Part shown: positions 34,101 to 41,768 of the stretch, one piece after another
Layout: every line of letters begins with the position of its first letter
Numbering within the stretch: position 1 is the stretch's first letter
NCBI GenBank assembly: GCA_021203145.1
Contig: JAJQBS010000098.1
Location: 1-45,202, forward strand
Reading direction: 5' to 3'
DNA: 45,202 nt
Source: Lachnospiraceae bacterium
Lineage (GTDB): Bacteria; Bacillota; Clostridia; Lachnospirales; Lachnospiraceae
Translations under genes and position numbers: made by a program
Notes under the pieces: model-generated
Told to the model about the DNA's origin: nothing
Seen by the model: only the letters and a program-made list of their open reading frames with translations
Databases searched by the model: none

Positions 34101-34797
34101 TGCTTTTCGCCGCCTGGTTTTCCCAAGAATCCTCCGGCAAGGTTCCATCCGCGCTTCTTCCTTCCTGTTTCCGAAGATCGAAGCCGGAAAAATCCACGCA
34201 GCCTCCGTCCAGCTTCGCTATAAGCTCCGCCATCAATACCGCGCGATCCGTCCCAGGCAGATCCATTTTATTGATAAATATAAATACCGGTATCTCATAC
34301 CGCGCAAGCAGCCGCCAGAGCGTCTCCACATGGCTCTGCACACCATCCGGCGCGCTGATCACAAGCACAGCGTAATCCAGCACCTGCAGCGTCCGTTCCA
34401 TCTCTGCGGAAAAATCCACATGCCCCGGCGTGTCCAGAAGCGTCATCAAAAGATCCTCCGCCCCGTCTCTGGAACCAGGGTTCCCATCTTCATCACCAGG
34501 CTTCCCTTTCAGCTCGATCTGCGCCTGCTTCGAGAAAATAGTAATCCCCCGCGCACGTTCCAGTTCAAAATTGTCAAAAAATGCGTCCTGATGATCCACC
34601 CGCCCCAGAGCGCGGATCCGCCCTGTCAGATACAGGATCGCCTCCGCCAGCGTCGTCTTGCCGGCGTCCACATGAGCCAGCAGACCCGTACAACAGGTTC
34701 GTTTTTTTCTATTTTCCTCTGTTCCAGCGGTCAAATGGCTGCTTTTGCCCGCCATCTCAGGCGAATGTGTGTGCTGCCCTTCCCCGTCTGTGTGCAT
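31162..34797 (-). CDS. TetM/EF-G-like ribosomal GTPase fused to a Rae1/YacP-type NYN endoribonuclease
   Basis: The ATG at 34797, behind GGAGGAGG, gives 1211 residues, about twice a TetM protein. GTPase motifs are complete: AHVDAGKT (41-48), RGITI (83-87), DTPGHVDF (from 122), NKMD (176-179) and SALK (299-302). Domains II to V of the TetM type follow, including EVQTEVLQTIIRERFGVNV and GGDFRQATYRAVRQGL. After a long Gly/Ser/Pro/Arg linker, residues about 1045-1185 are an NYN domain like Bacillus Rae1/YacP, with LLVDGYNIIFAW, VVFDAYH, TKEAETAD and ATSDALEQ, holding four conserved Asp (1051, 1097, 1126, 1148). Long repeat insertions sit between and inside domains. Inference: a factor that enters the ribosomal A site and cuts mRNA. 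Tetracycline resistance is not implied. Confidence 0.88.
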   Translation of the reverse strand: MHTDGEGQHTHSPEMAGKSSHLTAGTEENRKKRTCCTGLLAHVDAGKTTLAEAILYLTGRIRALGRVDHQDAFFDNFELERARGITIFSKQAQIELKGKPGDEDGNPGSRDGAEDLLMTLLDTPGHVDFSAEMERTLQVLDYAVLVISAPDGVQSHVETLWRLLARYEIPVFIFINKMDLPGTDRAVLMAELIAKLDGGCVDFSGFDLRKQEGRSADGTLPEDSWENQAAKSREPEGNRMAKGGDFRENQAAREEKFQEDLAMCDERLLEIYASGERIGADEIRRAIAGRQVFPCYFGSALKLVGVEELLEGIRLYSMEKEYPEAFGARVFKISRDAQGNRLTHMKITGGTLHVKDILTNEEKVNQIRMLSGASFETAQEAAAGSVCAVTGPEHTYVGQGLGAEPEAETPILEPVLSYRIELVEGTDVHFAYRQLKQLEEEEPQLHITWAPTGSDRGSAGASMSARSDRVNTGASMSTRSDRVSTGVSMSTGAGVASESGGAYSAAGRSSGGGAGEIHALLMGEVQTEVLQTIIRERFGVNVRFGEGSIVYRETIAAPVVGMGHFEPLRHYAEVHLLLEPGERGSGLQFESRCSTDELDLNWQRLVMTHLEEKQHLGVLTGSEITDMKITLIAGRAHQKHTEGGDFRQATYRAVRQGLCRAQSVLLEPVYQFRIEVPMESVGRALSDIQRMHGTAGAPVLSSGAFGGSYSQSGQAAVSGSAGETDDGTGAGIGDSGRKSGSVGQAGSSFDRKSSISFDQKSGGSPGGASDMMEITGTAPVVTMRGYQSELLAYTKGRGRLFCRLKGYEECHNAQEVIEARSYQPTLDLDNPCGSVFCAHGAGFVVDWEDVPDYVHIADTDRYAEEAIAGNRRGETLQREGDAQDVYPGRSKPARGAYPGGSEGARDAYPGGSGPARGAYPGGSEPARGIYPGGNTAARGAASEKSSGSAAAAEDELRTIFERTYGAARWEGRRSPGGKGPQARQDSGWAGYEASQTTRPGGASFLGDSGKDSARKDAQAVSSDTASVPGDAHGTRRGGKAGEPLEECLLVDGYNIIFAWDELKELSKTSLESARTRLLDLMCNYQGYKNNTLIVVFDAYHIAGHSTEVSRYHNIYVVYTKEAETADQYIEKTARQIRRRYHVTVATSDALEQIIILGAGAARLSARGLYEELEQMRRDLRENYLTPQKGGKAGLLDGQEDLKAQLPPDEDG
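32000..32155. repeat. 33-nt tandem repeat in the GTPase-NYN linker
   Basis: Units start at 32000, 32033, 32066, 32099 and 32132, all beginning with CCTCCCGGAT or a close variant. On the coding strand each encodes an 11-residue block such as YPGGSEPARGA. The array separates the GTPase part from the NYN domain. Confidence 0.9.
33329..33445. repeat. 39-nt tandem repeat, three copies, inside the GTPase-NYN gene
   Basis: Units start GACATGGAAACG or a variant at 33329, 33368 and 33407. On the coding strand each gives a 13-residue block such as SDRVNTGASMSTR. It is inserted in the middle domains of the factor, just before the EIHALLMGEVQTEVLQ segment. Confidence 0.9.
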
Positions 34798-34894
34798 AAA
34801 AAACGCCTCCTCCGGTAAAAAATAAACTGCGTTTATTCTATCACAGGAGAAGGCCATAGTCGAGAGGCTCTTCTGAAATTAGATATTCTTGCTT

Positions 34895-35344
34895 TCACAC
34901 TTTTTTCGGTAATTTCGGATAAATATGTAAGCTGATTTCGCCTTCAGGAGTTCGGTATATTGTAGCTTTTTCCAGAATCAACTTCCACAGCCTGTTTTTT
35001 TCAGGAATCGTTAGCTGCTGATAACTGTCCAGCAATTTCTGAGCAGCGGGAATAATCTCTTCCTCCGCATTCTGTCCATCCTCTTTAGATTCTCTTTTTC
35101 TTAATAAATCAGCTTCTGAAGCTCGCAAATCCCGCAATTCTCTGCTCAACACATCATTTCGTTTTGTAAACATTTCAACCGTGTATATGCCTTTTTCCAG
35201 GTATTCACAAGCACTGTCCTGTTGTGCCTGCAGCTGCTCAATCTGCTCTCGAACAATTGATAAGGCAGTATCAATCGAATTTGTCTTTTGAGGCTGATCT
35301 GTTTCTACCTCGATCGTATATTCTTTACAATTCCAATCGTATAA
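34895..35344 (-). pseudogene. C-terminal remnant of a large serine recombinase
   Basis: An open frame of 149 codons runs from 35344 to the stop at 34895, although the first ATG is at 35173. It encodes a coiled-coil rich in Gln and Glu (SIVREQIEQLQAQQDS, then VLSRELRDLRASEADLLRK) and ends LTIPEKNRLWKLILEKATIY, then LHIYPKLPKKV. This ending is typical of Tn4451/TnpX-type large serine recombinases of Firmicutes elements. The catalytic resolvase domain is absent. A TGA at 35347-35345 precedes it, and the same frame is open for 41 more codons before that (to a TAG at 35473) with no recognised homology. It marks a lost mobile element. Confidence 0.6.
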
Positions 35345-35527
35345 TCAGTCAGCTCCACGGATTCTCACATCCTTCCATGTAATATCTTCTCCGGGAAATT
35401 TCAGCCAGAAGAAATCCTCCCACATCACCCCGTGCGTCTTTTTTACGATCTTATATGCACCTGTATTTCTCTACCCTGACGAACCTTTTTAACTCAACAG
35501 TCATCAAATCACATGTGACCATTGGTG

Positions 35528-36436
35528 TCAGGCACCATTAAAAATTTGCTTTGTCAGTACTCCGATGCCGCTTCCGATCTTCCCACCTTTCAGCATGTAT
35601 TCTTTTACCGCCCTCTGCAGGCTGGTGTCTTCCGGCAGCCTCTGAAGATCTTTCACGCCGTGAAACAGCCACAGAAAGCAGTCCTCCTCGCCAAAATCCG
35701 TTTTAAACACTTCATACTCCGATGCAAAGCGGCGTATTCCAGAGGTTGGGCCAAGCAGCCTAAAGAGTTCAGGACTTAACAGCCAGGAGTCGCACAGCAC
35801 GGCTTTCGGCTTTCCCAGTGGGCAGATAGCCTTCGCGTGTTCTGTAAAAAAAAGGTTCATCGTCCGGTATGAATCTGCCAGATCCTCTTCCGTAAGCCGT
35901 GCGTCGGAAGGGATGTGAACATGCAGCACCATGTCTCCCCTTTGAAATTCAGCTTCCGGCAGCGCCTCTTTGGCACGGCAATATTCGAACTCCAGGGTTC
36001 CCAGGCGGAACAATCTTCCTGCGGTCTGCCGCCATGTCCAGAAAGCTCTGTCAAACAGCCATTCCCCTGTGTTCCTCCTGGTCTCATACAGGAACCGGGA
36101 GAAACAGCCCATCGTATCGTAAAACACGCTGTCTGTCAGATTGCTTTCCCTGTATTTTTCGCGTGTAAGGCATACGGCCGAAAGCATGGCCGCCAGCTGT
36201 GCCATACCGGTATTCCCCTCCCGCGGCTTTAGCCGTTTGGCGAGATGCTCCTGCGCCTCTTCCGCCAGGACCGGATCCGTCAGCTGACAGATCAGCTCAG
36301 AGCAAGCCTCCCATGGGAAGTCCCTTAGCTGCTCCTCAATCAGTTTTTTTACCGGGGCAGGCAGTTCCAGCTCATCTGCCAGTTTCAGGACAGATTCCTG
36401 CCACATCTGTCCTGACGCGGTCGTTTTTTTACTCAT
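35528..36436 (-). CDS. acyltransferase-like protein with GNAT_C-type domain
   Basis: The ATG at 36436 gives 302 residues. The protein resembles the Lachnospiraceae proteins annotated as acyltransferase domain-containing (GNAT_C): MAAMLSAVCLTREKYR-like helices, YDTMGCFSRFLYETRRNTG, RLFRLGTLEFEYC, VLHVHIPSDARLTEEDLADSY and CDSWLLSPELFRLLGPTSGI. No acceptor is known. It stands alone between the recombinase remnant and the symporter, on the same strand as both. A weak GGAAG site precedes the start; the frame extends to 36493 without homology. Confidence 0.7.
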   Translation of the reverse strand: MSKKTTASGQMWQESVLKLADELELPAPVKKLIEEQLRDFPWEACSELICQLTDPVLAEEAQEHLAKRLKPREGNTGMAQLAAMLSAVCLTREKYRESNLTDSVFYDTMGCFSRFLYETRRNTGEWLFDRAFWTWRQTAGRLFRLGTLEFEYCRAKEALPEAEFQRGDMVLHVHIPSDARLTEEDLADSYRTMNLFFTEHAKAICPLGKPKAVLCDSWLLSPELFRLLGPTSGIRRFASEYEVFKTDFGEEDCFLWLFHGVKDLQRLPEDTSLQRAVKEYMLKGGKIGSGIGVLTKQIFNGA

Positions 36437-36542
36437 TTTCTTCTTCCACATGCACCTTGGGGTCGGGTACCATTGCAAAACTCTGCAAAACATGACTTCC
36501 CTGCGATGGCTCCTGACACCAAAATCTCCCTATAACCTCCGT

Positions 36543-38041
36543 TTATTTCGCGAAACAGGAGAATATTTTATCTGTAAAATGATTCTCGAATTTTGGCGTG
36601 AACAGGCTTACAACAGGTACAATGATCAATCCTCCGATCATTGCAATCGCTCCCGCGTTGATGGAGGAGGCGATGAATTTCAGATAAACATTTGAAACCG
36701 TCAGCGCAACCCCGAAAATAAAGCAGGCCCACACGGAAAGTCTGGTTACACCCTTCCAGTACAGCCCATACATAAACGGAGCGAGAAATGCTCCCGCCAG
36801 CGCGCCCCAGGAGATCCCCATCAGCTGCGCAATAAACGTGGGCGGGTCAAGGGCGATCACGACTGATATGACAATAAAGAAGACAATCAGGATTCTCATA
36901 AGAAGAACCTGCTTTTTATCACTCATATCCTTTACAAATGTTTCTTTTATAAAATCAATCGTCAGCGTCGAGCTTGAAGTCAGTACCAGTGAGGAAAGCG
37001 TCGACATGGAAGCGGAAAGCACCAGCATAATGACTACAGCAATCAGGACGTCGGGAAGGGATGTCTCCAGGATATAGGGAACGATGGCGTCATAAGCGAT
37101 CGCCCCGGATTCTGAATAAATGGCCGGAGAATCAAAGAGCCTGCCGAAGCCGCCTAAAAAGTAGCAGCCTCCGGAAACTACCAGCGCGAAGAAAGTCGAT
37201 ACAATGGTGCCGGTTTTTACGGCCTTTTCATCTTTGATGGCATAGAATTTGTGTACCATCTGGGGCAGTCCCCAGGTCCCAAGGGAAGTAAGAACCACTA
37301 CTCCGAGAAGTCCCAGAGGATCCGGGCCGAAAATAGAGGCAAATGCGCCCGGGCTTGTCGTATTTCCCACGGAATCGGTCGCCACTACCTCTGCCATTTT
37401 GGCCACAGCCGAGGTAAGGCCCCCCTGGTTATTGAGTACAGCCAGAATAATCAGCACAATGCCGACGAGCATAATGCATCCCTGAATAAAATCATTGATC
37501 GCCGTAGCTACATACCCGCCCACGATTACATAGACTGCGGTAAGGATCGCCATGGCCAGAACACAATATTTGTAGGGTATGCCAAAGGCCATCTCAAAAA
37601 GATTCGAGAGACCGTTGTACACGGAGGCCGTGTAGGGAATCAGGAATATAAATACAATAGCGGAAGCAGCAATCTTGAGCGCCTTGCTGTCGTAACGTTT
37701 TTCAAAATAGGAAGGCATTGTAACGACGTCCAGATGATGCGTCATGACCCTCGTCCTCCTCGCGAGCACAAGCCATGCGAGAAGACTTCCGATGATAGCG
37801 TTGCCGATACCGATCCAGGTAGATGAAATGCCATATTTCCAGCCGAACTGCCCGGCATAGCCTACGAATACAACCGCTGAAAAATAAGAAAAGTCCCATA
37901 GGCAAAAGCGGTCAGCCACGGACCTACTGAGCGCCCGCCCAGCACGAAGGCGTTGGCGTCCGTCGCGTTTTTTCTGGAATAAATACCCACGCTGATTAAA
38001 ATAGCAAAAAATACAAGCACAAGAACAATTTTAGTGAACAA
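36543..38041 (-). pseudogene. sodium/solute symporter (SSS family) with a frameshift
   Basis: The true start is probably the TTG at 38041, eight bases after AAGGAGG. The first frame gives the N-terminal helix and FVLGGRSVGPWLTAFAYGT, then at about 37885-37893 (a T-rich run on the coding strand) the homology moves to another frame and continues SYFSAVVFVGYAGQFGWKYG to the end. The second frame encodes the other 12 or so membrane segments and the SSS signature region TAINDFIQGCIMLVG. One deleted or two added bases explain it. It is the last gene of the paaK-ior cluster, and a substrate such as an aromatic or short organic acid is a guess. A sequencing error cannot be excluded. Confidence 0.75.
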
Positions 38042-38172
38042 GGCTGGATCCTCCTTTGTAATATCGCTACTGTTCACACCTGCAGGGGCAAAAACAACGT
38101 AAATCTGGTCAGGCTGTGATCTGTAACGTAATATCTGGATTTCAGAATGAAGACTGTGCGAATACCGGGCAG

Positions 38173-38988
38173 TTATGAGAGATTCAGAAGCCTGGACGCA
38201 TTTTTATACAGGACGTCTTCCTTTTCCTGTTCCGTCAGAGCGCAGGTCTGTACAAACTCTGCCATTTCCCTTTGCTCGCCCCAGGGGGAATCCGTAGCAA
38301 AAAGGATTTTTTTCATTCCATGAGTTCTCGCAAGGTCAATAAAGGAATGTTCGTCAAGCAGGCCGGCAATCTGTTTTTCCCCAAAGGAGAAAGCCGTGTC
38401 AAGATAGACGTCTGATCCTGCGATGTATTTTTTTACATCTTCCCACATATTGTAGCCGCCCATGTGTGCCAGAACCATCCTCTGAGGATGCACCTTTTCA
38501 AGGACATTCAGTATTTTTTCCGTATGGGAATGTCTGGAGCCGGGAAAGCTCACGTCAAAGCCCGCGTGCACCACCGTGATCAGTCCCAGCTCTTCCGCAT
38601 AGTCGATGATACGCAGGTATCTGATATCATCAAAATCGGTGTACTGATATTCCGGATGGAGCTTGATGCCCTTTAAGCCCAGGCCCTGCACGCGCTTCAG
38701 AACATCTCTGTAATTCTCTGTATCCGGATGGATCCCCCCAAAGGAAAAAACCTGATCATGGCAGCGGTTTGTCTCCGCCGCAAATTCATTGATTTCGTCT
38801 GCTTTGACAGGGTTTGTAACGACCGGAAGGATGACGGAAAGTGCTATATTGCTTTCCCTCATGGATTGAATCAGTCCATTTACCGTCCCGTCCGTAAAAG
38901 CCCGGATGGAGGCGCTTTTCTCCAGTTTCGGTATTGCCCTTCCCGCCAGTGTGTCGGGAAAGGTATGTGTATGAAAATCAATAATCAT
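38173..38988 (-). CDS. amidohydrolase family (TIM-barrel) metal-dependent hydrolase
   Basis: The 271-residue protein is an Amidohydro_2-type hydrolase or decarboxylase. Metal ligands are suggested by DFHTHTFPD at the N-terminus, GIKLHPEYQ, VHAGFD, LAHMGGYN and ILFATDSPWG, in the family's order. Its ATG overlaps the ACT gene's stop as ATGA, so it is co-translated. In aromatic pathways such enzymes often hydrolyse or decarboxylate ring acids, but the substrate here is unknown. Length is normal. Confidence 0.82.
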   Translation of the reverse strand: MIIDFHTHTFPDTLAGRAIPKLEKSASIRAFTDGTVNGLIQSMRESNIALSVILPVVTNPVKADEINEFAAETNRCHDQVFSFGGIHPDTENYRDVLKRVQGLGLKGIKLHPEYQYTDFDDIRYLRIIDYAEELGLITVVHAGFDVSFPGSRHSHTEKILNVLEKVHPQRMVLAHMGGYNMWEDVKKYIAGSDVYLDTAFSFGEKQIAGLLDEHSFIDLARTHGMKKILFATDSPWGEQREMAEFVQTCALTEQEKEDVLYKNASRLLNLS

Positions 38989-39416
38989 AAGTTATATGCC
39001 TCAACAGAATCAATCAGTACAAAGCCGGAGCCCACAAGCACCTCCGCCGCTTTTGTGTTGTCGGAGGTCTTAATGATAATCGAGGCATTGTTTTCGCCGC
39101 TGTTAAGCGCATAGATATAGGAAAGGCTTACCCCGGCGCCGGTCAGGAGCTCTGTCATTTTGTTCAGCATACCGAAGTGGTGGGGAAGCCTCACGCCGAT
39201 CACATCCGTCAGCGTGGAGGCGAATCCTTTCTGGGCAAGAATATCCTGCGCGGTCTTCGGGTTGGATACAATCAGCCTGAAAATACCATATTCCGCTGTG
39301 TCCGCCAGTGAAACGCAGACAATATTGATGCTGTTATCAGCGAGGATCTTCGTGATCTCGTTCAGCCGGCCCGTCCTGTTTTCAATGAATACAGAAAGCT
39401 GTTTTATAAATGTCAT
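38985..39416 (-). CDS. tandem ACT-domain protein
   Basis: The 143-residue protein is two ACT domains in a row: KQLSVFIENRTGRLNEITKI with its Gly-Arg-Leu loop, and a second starting GMLNKMTELLTGAGVSLSYI. ACT domains bind amino acids and regulate metabolism. Stand-alone tandem ACT proteins are commonly found next to paaK-like and indolepyruvate oxidoreductase genes, and this one overlaps iorB (ATGA) and the amidohydrolase (ATGA). A role as an aromatic amino acid sensor for the pathway is inference. Confidence 0.85.
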   Translation of the reverse strand: MTFIKQLSVFIENRTGRLNEITKILADNSINIVCVSLADTAEYGIFRLIVSNPKTAQDILAQKGFASTLTDVIGVRLPHHFGMLNKMTELLTGAGVSLSYIYALNSGENNASIIIKTSDNTKAAEVLVGSGFVLIDSVEAYNL

Positions 39417-40000
39417 TCTATTGCTCCTCCGATCTCCCAGCCTCTTTCAAAGGCCGCTGCATTTATATCAATGGTCTTCACCGGAACAGTATTCTTAATT
39501 ACATGAACCCATTCCTCTTTTTCAAAATTCATCTGCCTGGCGGCCACGCCAATGATGATTACATTAAATACCTTAGAATTGCCGAGCCGTCTGGCTTCCC
39601 CCATGGCGTCGCAGGAAATCACTCTGTGCGTCGTTTGCAGGCTTTCTATAATCCCTTCCGGATACTCTGCCGCGCCTGTCACGACCGACATGGGGTCGAT
39701 TCTCTGGTCGTTTACGATAATGACGCCGTCTTTTTTCAGGAAATGCCTGTACCTGAGGGCTTCAAGCCGCTCAAAGGCAATCAGCACGTCAGCCTGGCCT
39801 TCTTCAACGATCGGCTCCGCCACTTTTGTCCCATACCGCACAAACGTGACGACACTTCCTCCTCTCTGTGCCATTCCGTGGACCTCGGAAAGCTTCACGT
39901 CCAGGCCGGCATCTGTAATTACGCCGCCAATAATACGGCTTGTAAGGAGCGTACCCTGGCCGCCCACTCCCACGATCATTATATTTTTCACATCAGACAT
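39413..40000 (-). CDS. iorB: indolepyruvate ferredoxin oxidoreductase beta subunit
   Basis: The 195-residue gamma-type domain of 2-oxoacid:ferredoxin oxidoreductases, with NIMIVGVGGQGTLLTSRIIG at the N-terminus, SEVHGMAQRGGSVVTFVR and DVLIAFERLEALRY. Together with IorA it oxidises arylpyruvates (indole-, phenyl- or hydroxyphenylpyruvate) to arylacetyl-CoA, CO2 and reduced ferredoxin. It starts one base after the iorA stop and overlaps the ACT gene. Confidence 0.92.
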   Translation of the reverse strand: MSDVKNIMIVGVGGQGTLLTSRIIGGVITDAGLDVKLSEVHGMAQRGGSVVTFVRYGTKVAEPIVEEGQADVLIAFERLEALRYRHFLKKDGVIIVNDQRIDPMSVVTGAAEYPEGIIESLQTTHRVISCDAMGEARRLGNSKVFNVIIIGVAARQMNFEKEEWVHVIKNTVPVKTIDINAAAFERGWEIGGAIE

Positions 40001-40001
40001 T

Positions 40002-41744
40002 TTATTTCACCTTCACCTTCTCGATCGCACCGGATTTACAGAGCTGCATGCAGAGGCCGCAGCCGTTGCACAGGGTATCGTCTATCTGCACCCTTCCGTC
40101 AGCCGCCTTCGTGATGGCCGGGCAGCCCGGTTTCAGGCACAGTCCACATTTTCTGCACTTATCAGGGATCGTTTGGCATTTACTGTCAAAAACCACTCCT
40201 TTGAGCAGTGCGCAGGGAGATTTCGCTATGATAACAGATACGGCTTCCCTCCCGACCTCTCTCTTTATCACCCGTTCAAGCTCGGAAATGTCAAAAGAAT
40301 TCACCTCATAAACATGCTCAATCCCCATTGCCATGCAAAGGCTGTAGATATTTATGGCATAGGTAACCTCTCCTTTCAGTGTTTTTCCTGTCGCCGGATG
40401 ATCCTGGTGTCCGGTCATCCCGGTGGTGGAATTGTCAAGGATCACTACCGTGCCGGTAGCCTTGTTGTAGACCATATTCATAAGAGAATTCACCCCTGTA
40501 TGAAGAAAGGTGGAATCTCCGATGACAGCTACCCAGTCTCTGACATAAGCGCTGCCCTTTGCCTTCTCCATTCCGTGAAGCGTGCTTATGCTGGCGCCCA
40601 TACAGACATTTGTGTCCATCACGTTCAGGGGCGCGACCGCGCCGAGAGAATAACAGCCAATATCTCCCGCCGCGTGCAGCTTCAGCTTCTTCAGCACCGT
40701 GTAAACGCTTCTGTGGGGACAGCCGGGACAGAGAATGGGCGGCCTCGGAGCTGCTTTCGCGGGCGCGTCAATCTCCAGCTTCTGCCCCAGGAGCCTTTCC
40801 CGGAGCATATTGGCAGAATACTCACCCTGAATCGTAAATATTTCCTTGCCGGTGCAGGAAATCCCCCAGCTCTTTACCTGTTCTTCGATCACGGGCTCCA
40901 GCTCTTCAACAATATACAGCCTGTCAACTTTAGAGGCAAATTCCTCGATCAGCCTGCGCGGCAGAGGGTTGACAAGCCCAAGCTTGAGGACGGACGCATC
41001 CGGAATCGCTTCCATCACATACTGATACTCGATCCCCTGCGTGATAATCCCGATGGAGAGATCCCTGTAGACAGCCTCGTTTAATGGCATGGAACAGGCG
41101 TCCTCCGCGAGAGCCTTCATCTGCTGCTCGACAATGACATGTCTTTTCTTTGCGTTCGCCGGGAGGAGAACATTTTTTTCAATATTTTTTATGTAAGGCC
41201 TGTCCGGGATCTCCTGCCTCTCCTCAAGCTCCACAATGCCCTGTGAGTGCCCCAGTCTGGTAGTCGTTCTCACAATAACAGGGGTGTCATACTTTTCGCT
41301 GATCTCAAAGGCATATTTCATAAATCGTCTGGCTTCGTCGCTGTCAGAAGGCTCAATCACCGGAACCATTGCCGCCCGGCCGACCATCCTGGTATCCTGC
41401 TCGTTCTGCGAGCTGTAAAGCCCCGGGTCATCGGCGGCGACCATAACAAGTCCCCCGTTCACCCCTCCGTAGGAGATCGAATAAAGCGGATCGGAGGCGA
41501 CATTTACGCCGACATGCTTCATGGAAGCCATCGCCCTTACCCCCGCCTGCGAGGCTCCGATCGCCACCTCCATCGCCACCTTTTCATTGGGTGACCATTC
41601 CGCGTAAACCTCATCATATTTCACTATGTTCTCACTTATTTCCGTGCTCGGCGTCCCGGGATAGGCGGCGGAGACCTTTACCCCCGCCTCATAGGCGCCT
41701 CTCGCGATTGCCGCGTTGCCGAGCATAATCATTTTTTCACCCAC
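40002..41744 (-). CDS. iorA: indolepyruvate ferredoxin oxidoreductase alpha subunit
   Basis: The 580-residue subunit has an N-terminal pyruvate-oxidoreductase-type domain (GNAAIARGAYEAGVKVSAAYPGTPST), a thiamine-diphosphate domain with GDSTFLHTGVNSL and DNSTTGMTGHQDHP, and a C-terminal ferredoxin domain with CRKCGLCLKPGC and CNGCGLCMQLC for two Fe4S4 clusters. Domain order and length fit IorA. The start is the GTG at 41744 behind AAGGA, or the ATG at 41732. It lies 24 bp after the ligase gene. The exact arylpyruvate used is not known. Confidence 0.93.
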   Translation of the reverse strand: MGEKMIMLGNAAIARGAYEAGVKVSAAYPGTPSTEISENIVKYDEVYAEWSPNEKVAMEVAIGASQAGVRAMASMKHVGVNVASDPLYSISYGGVNGGLVMVAADDPGLYSSQNEQDTRMVGRAAMVPVIEPSDSDEARRFMKYAFEISEKYDTPVIVRTTTRLGHSQGIVELEERQEIPDRPYIKNIEKNVLLPANAKKRHVIVEQQMKALAEDACSMPLNEAVYRDLSIGIITQGIEYQYVMEAIPDASVLKLGLVNPLPRRLIEEFASKVDRLYIVEELEPVIEEQVKSWGISCTGKEIFTIQGEYSANMLRERLLGQKLEIDAPAKAAPRPPILCPGCPHRSVYTVLKKLKLHAAGDIGCYSLGAVAPLNVMDTNVCMGASISTLHGMEKAKGSAYVRDWVAVIGDSTFLHTGVNSLMNMVYNKATGTVVILDNSTTGMTGHQDHPATGKTLKGEVTYAINIYSLCMAMGIEHVYEVNSFDISELERVIKREVGREAVSVIIAKSPCALLKGVVFDSKCQTIPDKCRKCGLCLKPGCPAITKAADGRVQIDDTLCNGCGLCMQLCKSGAIEKVKVK

Positions 41745-41768
41745 TGTATTTTCCTTCTTTCTTTTCGG

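Noticed and set aside
31162..34797. Tetracycline resistance determinant
   Set aside because: The GTPase resembles ribosomal protection proteins, but large insertions and the NYN fusion make this function doubtful and there is no sign of a resistance element.
37880..37895. Programmed ribosomal frameshift in the symporter
   Set aside because: No slippery heptamer with a downstream structure was recognised, and symporters of this family are not known to use one; mutation or sequencing error is simpler.
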